Source: Archilochus colubris (taxonomy: Eukaryota; Chordata; Aves; Apodiformes; Trochilidae). From it: a stretch of DNA of 64,000 nt. The notes under the pieces are model-generated. The model had not been told where the DNA came from. It ran no database searches and was given only the letters and a program-made list of their open reading frames with translations. The stretch covers positions 47,954,156 to 48,018,155 of the forward strand of contig CM041115.1 of NCBI GenBank assembly GCA_023079485.1, in the 5' to 3' direction. A program made the translations under genes and the position numbers. Positions 28,301 through 43,300 of the stretch are shown here, one piece after another. Each line of letters starts with the position of its first letter. Position 1 is the stretch's first letter.

Positions 28301-31300
28301 AGACATATGCCTATTCTTTAATTTACTTCACAGCAGCCACAGCTGTAATTGTTCAAGAGGTGCCTTGTGGTAACTGCATTTCCAGTACCATGGAATATGC
28401 AAGATATATCCCATCAAAACACACAGCTCCTGTTTATTTTTCTCTAGTGGTACTGTAAACAACTATTAAATCTTTGTCAGTCAAAAGAAATGATGTCATG
28501 ATAGTCCTTTATGTTAGTTTCTATACCATCATATTATAACTTTCACTTAGTTCAGTGACCAAATTTTTTATTTAAAAACTGCTGTCTGTACAAAAATAGC
28601 TGTGCACATTTAAAAAAAAACTCTCATATTAAACCAAGCAAACTGAAGACATAAAACACTTGGCCTTCTGTGGTAAAGTCATGCTAGTTCACTTTAAGTA
28701 GTTTATTCTGTTGAAAGCTTTTTACCTCCTCATCAGATGTTAAGTGCTGAATTGAAGTTTCATTTGGGCTTTGGGATAACTTTATTTCTGGCTGTACATC
28801 TAGATTGGCACAGGAATCCCAGAAGTTGCACTCAGATGCCTGCTTTGTCCAGTCAAGTGCATCCCAAACTATTAGTTCACCCACATGAGAACCTGTCACA
28901 AAAGTCAAGTCTGGAGTGGAAAAAAAATGACACACAGAAATTACATTATATTAAAAAAATACACTTCACACATTTGTTTACCTATCACAGCTCAGATGAG
29001 CAAAAAAAGATCAACTTCCTCTTGTAAAATTAAAACTAGGAAGAACATTCACCAGCCAAGATACAGTAGAGCAAAGGCACAGAACTCAACCAGAAGTATG
29101 TACAAGCATCTGAAGTTTGTTTGTGGCCTACATACAAGAATCTTCTATTTCTTGGATGAGTACATGTATCAGCACCCCTCAGACACACCAAAGTATGTCT
29201 TTGCCATAAACACAAACACTGATCACAGATTAAAAGGATGAGTTAATGGCAACACTGAAGTAGCTGTCAATGAATTTGTTAACTACACAAAGAAAGAAAC
29301 TGCTTTAACTATAATTACTGTGGGTAGCATATTGTCTTTTAAAATCTTGCTTCCCCTTCACAATCAAAAAGGGAAAAACAATTACAACAGAAAACCCCCA
29401 CGAAAGCTGCCATATAATCCAGGTTTTCTTCTTTCCATTTTCTTTTTACTTCTGTACCACTTCGTGCCAACCAGACTGATGCAAATAAGCCCAATGACAA
29501 ATATACATGTCCTAACATACCAGAAATAACTTGGCCTAGGCCCTAGGTGCTCCATAAAAGAAGACACGTAAGAACAAAGTAGAAGGGGTTTGTATCTGTA
29601 GTGGAGTAGACAGAATTTAAAGTAATCACTCAGTTATTACCCTAATGTACAGCTCTCACAGTTTAACACTGGGCCAGCAATTTACTAAATGACATATTAA
29701 TTATTAATCCCCCTCCTCTCCCTGATAAAGAAAGGAGAGAGAATAAGGGAGAGAGACTTACAGGTTAGAAGCTAAACTACACAGCTTTAATGAAACAGCA
29801 ATGATAAAAAAGAAAAATAACTAAATACAAATATAAGAAAAGCAATTCTATGTTCCTCACTCCAATAATGCCCTCGTTACCACCAAGGTTGCAGGGCAGG
29901 CCCTAGAAAAGTCACAAGCCAGGCTCCTGCGGTATCCCCCCACTGGAGCTGGAATTGAGTCATCTGCCAGATGGATAATGGGTCTATGTGCAGACCCACA
30001 TCTACACACCCAGAACTTTCGTTTACCTTATGACTGCAACTGCAAAGGATGTGTCACTGTATATATACCACTTTGAGAATCAGAAAGAACAAGCAAAAAT
30101 AGCATTTTAAACTTTCCCAAGAGAAAGATGACCCAGAGTTCCATTCCCATCAACAATATTGCCCCTTTTCCTGGTTTAAGCCAGAACAGAATCAATTTTA
30201 CTTGCAATTTTACCTTGAGCTAAGTCTTTTGTAAGTAGTTACACTTGCTGAAATTAACAGGATGTTTCTCAATCAGTGTCTACTTTCAGGACTGGTAACA
30301 CTCAATGGTTACAGTTAGAGCTAGAGAATGTTATGCAAAACCAAGGCCACTGCTCAGTTCTGAAAAACACCTTATGTTCCAGAAAGAGAAAGGTAGTAAA
30401 GAGGGTCACCCTGCAACTTTCCTTTAGTGGAGCACACAGGTGACCAAAATTGACCATAGTATTCCAACCCATACACATCATTCAGTGTAAATTTGAGCAA
30501 TCACAAGGGTCAAATTTTTTCTTCATCCGTGGCTGGCATCCTGGAAGGATTCTGTCCATTCATCTGCCTTTGATCCCAACCAATGCCCTTCTGAATCTGT
30601 GTGTTCCTGCCTCCGGCTTCTTTCTACTGCTGACACCAGAACCCCAGTCTAGGACTCTTCCAGGGCAGCCTCGGTGGTGATGTAAGCATTACTGGGGGGA
30701 AGGGGAGAAGTAACGGGATATCACTTTTATATATATTTAATAATTTTTCCTTTTCACCATTACTGGTTCATTAAAGCTGTGTAGTTTAGTTTCCAAACTG
30801 TAAGTCTCTCTCCCTTATTCTCAGAAGGGGACTAACAAGAGAGCACCTGTCATTTAATTGCCAGCCAAGCATTAGCCTGTGACACCTCTTTTATACCTTT
30901 TACACATTGTAAGCTGCCTGGTTTCATTTCACTGTTAATCCATAACTAAAGTCATTATATTTCCACATTTCACTACCTTCACAGATACTTAGAAATTGAT
31001 ACACATCTACTAATTAAGAAGTTTCACTCAAGCTAAAAGTTTGTTCCTTGTAAAACTCTGTAGCTGAAATAGCCCACTGATAACCAAAAAGCCTAGTGAT
31101 GCTGTAAAACAATCCTTACCATTGACACTGACTAAAGACAAGATGTTGTCCTGGTGGTCGACAAGGCGTTTTACTTCAAACACATTCCAACCTTCAGACC
31201 CATCATCAGAAGGAACCAACCTAAAAATTACTTCACAGATAGAGTTGTTTAAATAAGCTTTATTACACAGAATAAAATGTAGCTTTGCTTAAATAAAACA

Positions 31301-34300
31301 CAATTCTCTGAAAGAAACAAACTAAAGCATAAAAAAACATAAATGAGACAGTACAAGATGAGCAAAGCCACTCATGAGCAATCATAATACCAGAAAGAAA
31401 AAGGAACAAATTATTTCAGTGTTATTGTTATGGCCTCTTACTACAACAACTATAGGATAAAAAGCTTCAGACTCGTAAACTGAAACTCAGAAAGCTGCTC
31501 AAGACCAGAACTTGTAGAAAGCAGAAGCAAAAAAAAATAAGACATCTTTATGGTTGTGAACTAAAAGCAAAGTATCTTTAAGGGTTCATCTGGCTGAAAA
31601 CTATTATTCAAAAGGATGCCATATTCTATAGGAAGGCAACCAAGATCTCCAGCAATTAAGACTTCAACCAATCCTGGAATTTTTTTTATGGTGCCCCAAG
31701 GACACTAAAAAAGAACTGCAGAAGTTCAGGTCAAAGTTTACATTGTATACCAGAGTCTAAACACATGATGACTGCTTTTTAATTTGCTCCTGATTCTTTG
31801 ATCAGGGTATCACATTGCTGCTGAGTGTTTGAGCATATTGAGCCAAGTCCATTTTGCTGATTCAGTGATCTACTTTTTCCCCCCTTTTTTTTTCTTTTTT
31901 TTTTTCTCCTCATATTTTAAAATTTCAGTAATTTTATAAAACACTATTATATAAAAGACTCTCCACTGACTTTACAGCCAAAAATTAACAGTTTTCATAC
32001 AGATAAAACTCATTCTCCAAGCAAGTAACAGAAACTACCATAATTTCTCACTATGGCTTTGGACAGTATAAGATTACAATATCTCACACTCCTGATCTTA
32101 GGGTGAGGCTCTAGAGAAGCCTAGCATCTGACAGCTCAGATAATTAGAGTTCCAGACCTTCTCCAGAGGGATAAACGTAGATTTGCACAATCAGATATGG
32201 ACAGGTGGCAGTAACAGTAGTTACAATAACAAAGATTACAGAAGCTTTATTCTGCAGCTCCCAACAAAATCTCTCCTGAATGAGATCGTCTGCCTTTTTG
32301 TCAAATGAAGAAAAAAGAATATTGCTCATCACACCCTAATATCATTTACTTTTACTATGCAATTCCAGCATTGTCCTCTTCATACATACCTCTTGCAGAG
32401 GACTATTAACATTGAACAAAAATGTAATATACTTACATAGTTCTTTGCCTACTGCTGCTGCAACACAACTTTTAGGCAATTCAACCAAAGCACTGATACC
32501 TTCGAGAAAGTACAGGAGACAAGGATATTCATGAGCCACAAGAAAACATAGCAAACAATTCAATATACATATACATCATATAAAGTTCTTCATTTTCATA
32601 ATAAATCATAATTGCAAGGAAAAATATAAGAGTCAAATGCCTGAAGCCAAACTTAAATGTCACTGGAAGTGAACAGATTACCTCAGATGGAGGTAGCATC
32701 AGGAATTTTGGTCCTGAATTCAGCATAATTCTGAACATTAAACTTAAAAGTGAAGCTGAGAATCAATTATCTTTGTATTTTATATGCAGCTACGATGTTT
32801 ATGTCCCAACAACTGACAATTAATGATACTGCAGTAGTTACTGACACTCAGAACCCACACAGTACCGAAGCTATAAGGCACTGATACTACTACAGCATGC
32901 ATGATACTAATATATTGTGCAAAGCCAGCTGAAGAATGTGGTACAACATAAAATGTCCAGCCTGCTGCTGCTCTGTCTTTATCCTGCACAGAACTCTCCC
33001 AGCCTGTGCTGCCACACCATTAAAAGAAAATTCCCCGAGGAATGAGTAATCTGCTTCTTTTCCCACAAAGGAAACAAGAGATTAGGAGAGAAGAGAGGGC
33101 CAATGCTGCACAACCCATGACCCCAAGTACAAAACTTTCAATAGTACACTAAGCACTATAGCACCACTTCCAACTGGTTGGTATTTGGCAGGATATTTAG
33201 TACTGAACCAAGAGAAATAATAATATACTCAGAGATTTAGAAAGTTTTGCCTACCACTACTCCATTCTATGACAAAAAATAAAGAAAATATTAGTTCCAC
33301 CTTAGCTTCATAGATATCTTCGTAAAGTTCGGCAAGAAAATGCAAGTTTTATTCACATGGAGAGGTAACACACAAGGTAATTAATAGAAAAGCAAGACTG
33401 ACACTGAGATCTGATTACATATACTGTATTTCTATCAAACCTGCATTTTCTACATCAGAAGTACTGATTCTTAGGAAGAAATCTTTACCACTCTACTATC
33501 AGGAAGCTTTACTTAGGAATAATAAAGCTTCCATTCATCCATAGGGAAAGCCATCCAAAGGATCTGGTTGATATTATAGCATACGTGTAAATCTGCATCT
33601 GAGGTCTAGCTCTATAAATCCAAGCTAATGTACAGCTTCTGAGATTTGACATATGCTAAAATTCATACAGCTCATGAGATTATAAGCAGTCAGTTTTGAA
33701 ACTATGAAGTCTGCCATTTGAAAAAACAGAGAGTGGCTCTGATACATAATGTTATCATTAGAAGTAAAGAGAATTGGGCAAGTTGGTTTTGCATCATTAT
33801 ACAGATCCATTTTATTTGCACTTTAGCAGCTATTATGGGTCATTTACATTTTTACCTGCATCAGTAAGATGACTGGTCTTACACAAGAGATCTAATTTTC
33901 GGTTCCAAACACATAGATCACTCCCTCCAGACAACCATACATCCAGGCTTTGAAGAACTGTCAAACACTGCAGAACAAAAATCAGATATATGTCCCCTGC
34001 AAAAGTCCTGAGGGGAATTTCTCAGTTAAATTATCAAGAACTTCAGGTAGATAAAGCTGCAGGTCCTATGAAATACACTATTAAGGTGTCACTTTCACGA
34101 GAAATAGATTTAATTACATGCTATATGCTACATTTTTCCATCAACACAAAAAATTATTTTGTAATTATTTGTTTCTACTACTAACGCTAAAGAACTAGTT
34201 TGACTGTAGGTTGCCTTTTTCAACATAGTAAAAAAAACAAGCTGTAAAATAAACTGTCCTACATCCATTCAGAAAGAGAACTGAGGAATTAGAAGTTAAA

Positions 34301-37300
34301 AAAAAAAAAACAAACAAAAAAACCCCAAAAAACCCCACATCAAAACAAACTAAAAAAAAAAAAACCCCAAACAAATTAAGAATCGTGTCCTCTCACTATG
34401 GACACTCATTATCCTTAAACTGATGTTCATTTTAACACACCTGCTCATATGGCCCTTGAGCCATACAGATTCTCACACACAACTCAATATACAAACACAA
34501 CAACAGACACATGTAGGGTTTCCTCAGCTTACCTTTACAGTAGAATGGAAACATGACACTTTCTGAACTAGTCTGCCATTAGTGCAGTCCCAAACCTGAC
34601 TTCATTCATTAAGGAAACAGGGAGGTTTTGAGGTTTTTATATATTAGAAATGTAACTGCTATATTTGTAACTAAATAACAACCTGCAACCTGTCTCAATG
34701 CTGCCTCTAAAAGTAAATACCAACAAAAAACCCATAGAAATTTGAATCCTTTCCAGATCAAGGGATACAATAACTGTTCTATCAGCTGATGCTGTTAAAA
34801 TAAAATATTTTTTTTCTTCAGAATCATCTGATGAAGAAAATGATGCAATAGCTGTAATCTTGTGTGCATGTCCACGAAGTTCAAAAAGTTTTTCTCCAGT
34901 CTGAAAAATAAACACATGGAAAATTGAAAATTAATGCCTATTGTAGCATGACATAGGTACCAAATGACTGCTGAAATCAAGAATTTTTAAAAGTCTAAAA
35001 TCTTCCTTTTTAGAGTAATTTATGGATTTACCTCTTGCCTTTAATACATCCTGATTTTTCACAGAATTAATTAACTTACCAAGAGTAAGTGTAAAGAAGT
35101 AGTAGACACTAAGAATTACTCCAAGAGTAAAAAAAAAAAATCTGAAGGCACTTAAGAACTAAGTTATTTATTTAACTCATTTCATTTTAACACAAACATT
35201 GGCCACTAACCCTTTTTAACAAAAAACGCAGTAATTCAGATTTGCTGACAATCCCTCTTTGAAAAGTAAACTTTTTCTTCATTTTAATGATTAGAAAAAC
35301 TTGACCTATATTTATGACAAAATCATCACTGCGAATTTTCTGGCAGCTTTATTTAGAATATACATTATCTTTATGAAGCTATTATATATATCTTCAAGCT
35401 GGCAGTTTAGATAACTGCAGCTACTTCTGTTCTGTTCAGTTATATAGCAAAACCCTACAAACATGCAGAAGCACACTGGCATATCAAACATGCATAAAGC
35501 TCTAAATGAGTTTTATGCTCACAAACTGTCCAGAGCACTGAGTAAATACACTCATGTACATGATTTTGAATACTCAAAAACTATTTCCTTCTCAAAAGTA
35601 TTGAATTACAAAACAACAGCAAAGCATTAGAAGAAAATGCTCAAAAGAGAGGCTGAGTTCCCCCTTCAGTATCTTAAAATGACACCATCATAACTGACAT
35701 TTTTTTTCAGAAGCTTTCTAAAAAAATTTTTACACTTCAAGATTTCTTTCTTCCTTAATTTGAATGTTTGAAAGAGTTCAGACAGCACAGTAGGTCTCCC
35801 TTTTATACTTCCTATTGAACAGTCTAACTTGCATTAGCTCTGCTTACATCAGGTCTGATGCTCACCCCCTACCTGTAATGCTGTCAATGATAAGAAGAGC
35901 AGAAGAGCAGAAGAGCGGGTGTCACACTTACAGAGCATTATTTCCATGGTCAATCAAATGCCTTAGGAAAGTGTTCAAAAGTTTTAAAATTTTTATCACA
36001 GAAAGCAATTAAGACTTGTTTCTGCACTGAGTGAAATGCTTAACTTCTGCTAACTTTGCAGTCTTTCCAGTACAGTTTTGTGTTAGTTCTCCAGTTAGTC
36101 TAATCAGTTACCCTACAAATACATATTGCTAACAGAGCCACTGAAATGTACGTAAGTGTATTTATAAATCTTGGCAGGACTGAAACCTTGTTATGTACTT
36201 GCTGGGTTACTAGACAACATTTAAGTGTTTATAGTGACCACTGAATATATTTTAAAAGAAGACAGAGTCATAACTTCATACATACTTTTTCACATCATGA
36301 TTTCACCTAAGATCCATCCACTGTATCTTCCCAAAACATCCTAGCTTTTCCAACTTACTTGTGTCTTGGTTTCATCCAACTTCTACTCTCCTACCTCTTT
36401 GTAAATTAAGATTTTACAAGCTCCACCCACTTCCATATTTTCAAAGAGCAGCTTTTCAGCAATTCATATTTACTGTTTCTTCGCTACTAGACATTTCTAT
36501 CTCTTCTCACCAATTCTGCCCTCTCCAGAGCATACAAATTCCCTTAACAAGAAGAACTAACCTGAGCATTCCACAGAAATACAACTCCATCATCTCCTGC
36601 AGATGCAAATCTGAAAATAAATTTTTAAAGTAAGTTAATAAAAATTACAGGCTTTAAGAATATTACTGGCTTTAAAGAATAAACGTGTCTGTAAACCACA
36701 ATTACAGTTTCTAATCTGCAATTGGTACATTTAAATGGTTGTTTATCAACATACAGTTACTACAAGATCAAAACCTAAGACTTCCGATACATAATACAGA
36801 CAGCAGTCCCACCTTACAAACCTGAGCAAACTCTCAACACTAATACTATTTCTGCAAGACATCTAACAAGTTACAAACCATGCATCTCAGTCAGCCCATG
36901 AGTAGAAAAGGAGCAAAGGAGCACAGTATATATATAATACTTTCAGCTGTGGCTTCAAAGAACTCCCAAAGGGAATTAATTTCAGGTTTGAAATTTGACT
37001 TCTAAAAATGCAGCTTAAATAGGCATATTTAGGCATACTATGTGAGGGAAAAAAGAGGTTCATATTAGCATGTTAATCCCACTTTAACAAAGCCCAATCT
37101 AAATTCAACTTTTTCACCTAAGCTGCAGTGACTATCTAGCCATCAGCCTACATTCACACTCCAACATCACAGCTACACTGTGTCCAGAGCATATATCCCA
37201 GCCATATCTGAAATGGCATATCATGGGTTCAGAAAGCATACAACAGAAGCAGGACCTTTCACAGAAATTTAATCCAGTTGTTACTTGCAAATATGCCTAC

Positions 37301-40300
37301 ATTCCATTTTTTTATCTTGTGCCTTAAGTTTTCACCAAGGCTTAAACAGTTAATATTTAGAGAATTAAGATCTGTACTATGAAGAAAAGTCACATCACTT
37401 CTCTCTCTCTCTCTCTCTTTTTTTTTTTTTTTAATGAATTTGTTTTGTGCATTTTCCAACCAGGATTTGTGTTTAAATACAAAGGTATATTATAGAGTCA
37501 ATTGTCCTATATATTCTTTTCCTGGAGACTTATGGGTCACCTGCTTCTTTTCCAGTCATAATCACCTTTACTGATAACCTCGTCTTTTTCCTGAAGAAGC
37601 AACAAATGGTCAAATGAGGAAAAAAAAAAAAAAACCAAACCAAAACCCTATTCTTATAATGTATTACGAACTCTGTTCAGTTTAATGTCTCAAGTGCTAG
37701 AGTATTACATGCAATTTTATCTTGGTCCATTTTTTGGAAGACTCTTGCTGAGGCTTAGCCTTCTTTAGTTATCTTGCAATCAATATGACCCTCACTCCAT
37801 GTTCAAAAAGTACAAGAGAAAAGAAGAAAAAAATCAACAGCTTTCTGTTACATTTATACAGGATTTATTTAGTATCTTCAAAAACCAATCTGAGAAAATT
37901 TTCCACTCACTGGTTTTAGCTGAGCCACTGAGAAAACAAGAAAATCCTTCTGCAAAATTCTCAATAAGATGATATTATCTAAAGACCTGAAGCGTGAAAC
38001 TTGGCTTACAATACTCAACAAAAAGCACACAATGGAACAGCTGCAGAAACTAAATAAAAACATTTGAGAAGCTGAATAACAATAGTAATTTTATTGGTAA
38101 GAATCGAGTGAAAAACATTATCATGTTTAACAATCCAGAAACTACCATATTTGTGATAAATAAAACCTTGGAATTACTGTCCCATGAAGTGACTCTATTA
38201 AACCCCTCAAACTCTCAAAATGTTAACCAGCTATGTAACCGACTGCTTATCAATATGCTGCTTTATAACACAGCTTCAGTGTGGCAATCCAGGCTTTAAT
38301 TTTACACCAATTGTTATTATTTTGGTTTCAATAATTCACCTGCTACCATACAACGAAGCCTAAACTGGCAAAAGATCTGTTTGTATGAGACAGTGCTTGC
38401 AATCCGAGAATACTCTATTATTTCTATAAAGACCAATTGCATTTAATGAACATGTGTTTTTGGAGAAATGTACTTTGAGGAAAGGCTTTCTGAATAACTT
38501 GTCTGAAAAAGAAGAGGACTGAAACACAATAAAATTTTTCTATTTTTATATCAATCTTCTGGTGAATTACTATAAAGCAGAACAATAAATGTTATGGTAA
38601 TGAATGTAACTTTTCTGATTTATAAATTTATGACATTGAGACTAAAAACTGACAAGCTAAAAATTTTCCATGGTGCCCACTATGACAGTTATATGTGTCT
38701 GTGTGTCTGTGTGTGTTTATTGTGTGTGGTTTTGTTTATTTACAAAATTATCAGAAAATAAGATCCTGTGGAAACTGCAAATTCTTAAGAGACCAATTGC
38801 TATATCAGTGTGCATGGGAGAGGTGCAAACCTTCTTCATGTAGCACCTGCTGTACACTGCAAGGATATAAACTGTACTCTTACTCATGTTAACCTGGTGT
38901 GGTTTATTAACGAATATATTAGAAATTCCCTTTTGAGCCTAATCCATAAAAGAGAGTACTACTATAGCTCCTTAACAGAGCAACTTTTGTATATTACTTG
39001 TTATGAGTTCTAAAGGTTTTCTATTTAATTCTCTACATTAGCCAAATATACTATGCTTACTACTGACTAAAGGCTTTGCAACAATACTTTTAAGGCAAAT
39101 AAATATTTCCTCTCTTGCAGGATTAAGTTAAATTAGACAATATGCAAAATTATTTTAGACTAAGATAGGCTAGAAGACAGGCTATAAGGTAAGACCATCA
39201 TAATTCACTTGGTCACACTTCCAAAGTGAGAATAATAAATGTAGTGCTTTCATCTCTGCCTCTTAATTGTTTTTCCAGTTTTCAGTTAACTCCATCCTGA
39301 GAGTTCTCAATAAGGAACTAGGACCTAGATACAGGGAACTAAGAATAGAACAGATAAAGATTGTCAGGAAATATACAAAAAAGTCCCCAAGGTTAAAAAC
39401 TGGGAGAGAGAAACAAAGGAACTGTCAGGTTTCAAAGAAGATGTGCAACAAGTTGAACAAGATCAAATTGGAGGAGATTACACTTATGCTGAATTTTACT
39501 GAATAGTCATTTTGAATAAAGTGATGAAAATTTCAAAATTTGAGAAGCTCAGAAAAGAGCTGCATTAGCCAAAGCTCAAGTGAATTCAACTCTACAGCTT
39601 CAGAAAAAAAAGTGTAATAAAAGACTGCAAAGAAAGGAACAGCACTATTCAATATTGCTGATTAAGATCAGAAGCAGACACTACTACACATTGTTCTGGA
39701 AGGAAGTGTACATATATAACTACAGATGGAATCATTCAATCCAGAAGCCAACTGAATAAAAAAAAAGTATGAATGAGCTAAAGGCTTTCAAAGAAATTAA
39801 TTCAATCACCATTACTTTCTCATGAAAGTAGAACTTAAAAGAGAAGCCAAAAGATGCAGCGACATACCAAGAAAAGGGGGAGTTCATCCCTTGCCTTTTT
39901 TAGCTCCCACCCAAACAAAAATAAAAAGATTAAAAGTACTACTACATTTTCATAAATTTTCTCTGAAGTATTGCCAAGGATGCTATGAAACAATCTGAAA
40001 TGCAATTTCATACCTGTAGTCATCTATTTGCACTAGAAATCGTACTATATCCTGATGACCTTTCAAAACAAGGAGCTCCGTGTAAGGATTCTGTATTTGT
40101 TCTTCACCAATTGTCTGTACAGATGATTTCTAAAATTAATAAAAAAGGAATGAAATGTATTTTCTACTGACATAATTATTTCATCAGGTTTTTATAATGT
40201 CTAGCAGTCTACATATAGACTGTATGTGATGGCATAGCTACATTTGAAGTTAAATTGTTTCTGAAACATCATTTTGCCTTAATGAAAATCATTACAAGAT

Positions 40301-43300
40301 AACATTTTATTATTTCAAGTAAATATGTCTATAGCTTGTATTTTAAATTAAAATACAGCATTTTCTGTTTAGCAAAAACACTTTGTACTGCTTTAACCAC
40401 TGACCCAGCAAGATGAAAACCCGCTTCAGTAATGAGCTGTCAGGTGGAGCCAGCTTCACAATCAAATTCACCATACATTCAGTTTTTCATTAAATTACAC
40501 CTCTTTTAGAGATTTGGGAACCTCTTATATCTTTCATCTACTATTCAATTTTTAAATCCTATATAAAGACGACATACTCAAAATAAACAAGAATAAATGC
40601 TGTTCTGTTACGTAATGTATAAGTCATCCATTGTGACTCTACTCAAAAAAACCACTTAAAAAGACATAGAGAATGATTAATCATTCTACAGAACCACATC
40701 TGCAGTTACCCCCTACTATACTATTAATGAAAAGAACAATCAATCACTCAGAGTAAACTGATTACCAGGCAGGGTCAACAAGATATTGCATATGACTGCA
40801 GTATCAGGGTACAACAGTTCTGCCCATCTCCACCATCAGGTTGTTTCAATAAGACATCTTCTTTATATTTAGGGTCTTCCACTTGCTACTAGGCAATATT
40901 AAAGAAATAAATAAATCTAAGTAGCTCAGTAATAACTCAGTGACAGCACTCTTCTCCTAAATTTATTTTACACAACAGTCAATATCACCTTCCTTCCAGG
41001 GCTGTCTTCTTCGAGGACTTCAACAGAACCTACACTGTAAAACAGTAATTACTGAACACCTTGCAACATACAGCATATGTGACAGGTAATCCTGTCATGT
41101 TCTCCTCGGTAACTTCAGTATTTCTTGCAGGAATAATAAATTATTCTCTATTATTTTCATATTGCTACTACGGTTCTATTCTTCAGAAGTTAAGAGTGAC
41201 AAAGTTAATAAACAAGGAAAGAAATCTGTGTTTATGTTTAAAATAAAGAGGTTGTCAAAATGCTAGTTCTTGTGATTTTATCTTGGTTTCGTGCTATCTG
41301 ATGCATTTCATTAAGCAACTGTTCCTCATTTTATGCAATTATGTGAGAATAGCAGTTCCCATTTAAAATAATTCTAGTAGAGTCTGCATGGTTATAAATA
41401 AAAGTTGGACAAATACAGAAACATTTACACCAGTTCTTATAAGCATAATATGCCTTAAAAGAAAATAAGAATTCTAAAAATCCTAAGCAAATCTCACCAT
41501 CCCTGGATGACACTTCCAATGACTTCCATATTTATTTACTTATGGAAACATATATTCACAAAAAAATTGTAACACTCCATTGAAAAAGTCAGAATCTGTA
41601 ACATTAACATCCCAATTCTATATTGCATTGTGGTTTCCTATTCAGTAGAAGACGATGTTACTGCTTTTGAATTATGTGGCTCATCTTATTTTTTCTTAAT
41701 TTTAGGAATGCCTGGGAAATTGCAAGGTACAGTACTGATGAAGTTCTATACATAACAATAAATGTCTTTCCCTCAGTACAGTTGTAAAACAAGCTACGGT
41801 CTCTTCAGAACTTCATATTTACAAAGTGTTGGGCTACATGTCCATTATTTCTCTGAAGAAATCTAGTTTTAATACAAGCTATTAACTGAACTCCTTGGTA
41901 GCAACACCAGATTTTTAGAAGAGAAAGCTAGATGTTGATGCTAATGGAATCCATTCCCAAATTGCTTGTTTTGATGCAGGCTCTGTATGCATCACTGTGA
42001 TATCAAATTAGTAAAAATTACACAACATTCACCTCAGCTTCAGAACTTCCTGTTATCTGAAGCATTTAAAAGTGGGGTTTTCAAAAAGCAAATCACAAAA
42101 AATATGGACACAAGAGGAGGCAGAGATATTTACATATCATATATCATGGAACATGATAAATTAGCTTATATGGACCAGGATGCTACTGCAGTTAAGATTG
42201 TTCCCATTGCCAGAGCCACCCTGCTTAAGAGGTACACCATGGCCATCGACTGCAGAAACCGAGGAGCTTAAGAATGATGATTTTCAGTTTCATAGTGAAA
42301 AAAGAAATGGGTAAGGAGAAAAATGCATTTCATTAGTTTAGGACAGCTTTGCCAGAGGCTTTCTGTATTCACCCAGTGCAATGTCACTCTAACATATCTG
42401 GGCCTTTCATGACTGGCTGAAGCCATAGCATGTGGAACAAACACTGTAAGTCTACAGCTAACACACTCCTATGAGCTTACTTATGTATTTAAGAAGAATA
42501 CAGAGAAAATTAAAGGTTATGAAAATTATATTTAGATGAAAGAACCTCGAATAATGGGCAAAATGGGCTTAGTGACTAGCTCTTATTCATTATTCAGTTT
42601 TTCCAGAGAAAAGCAAACTTATCACCATCATTTAGCAAACCAGTGGCAGCAAGAAGTACAAAAGTCCTGTAGACTTATTTTAACCAAGCCACATGTGTCA
42701 GAACAGAATAACTGCATCCCACCTTGACTTCTGCTCATGCTTTATTAAATCACAGCATAACTAAACCACAAACAAGAGTTTAAATTTTGGAGAGCGGCAT
42801 ACTCCAAAGTAGTTCTCTAGCACATCTTAAGAAGTTGTTCATATTTCCCATATTCCTTTTAAAAAACCAACTGCACACAAACCTGGTAAATATGGCTGCA
42901 ATACAACCAACATTTTGATTGACGACAAAGATCAGAGACATTTCCAGATGCTGTCATTCAAAATTGGTACTGACTATAAATTTCCACTGAATAACTACTG
43001 GTGTTTGAAATGAACCACAATACTGCCATGGCCAGCTCGTGTACAATGAACAGATGAAACAGAATTACTTCCTCATATTTGTAAAAAAAATGTGAACAGT
43101 CCAGTAATAGTGTCAGTTAACTCTGCTCAAGTACAGGCTGAGAACTTCTGCAAAGTATAAGGGACAACAACCTCTCCCTTAAAAACAGTAAAACACTTTT
43201 CCCAAGTGAGGCAACAGGAAGGATGTAAGTGCCCAGTGCACTAGATAGGCCTGGTTTATTTTATGAATGAGGAACTGAGAAGCAATGCTATAAGAATACA

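Noticed and set aside
29654..30884. A DNA transposon with long terminal inverted repeats
   Set aside because: Each arm carries LTR hallmarks (attaaa signal, U5 tail, TATA-like region on the right arm), and the right arm runs a full LTR length. Two LTRs fit better, though a self-alignment should confirm this.
41987..42271. 94-codon plus-strand open frame in WDR41 intron 1
   Set aside because: No recognisable domain and antisense to the gene; the length is not unusual for chance in this amount of sequence.
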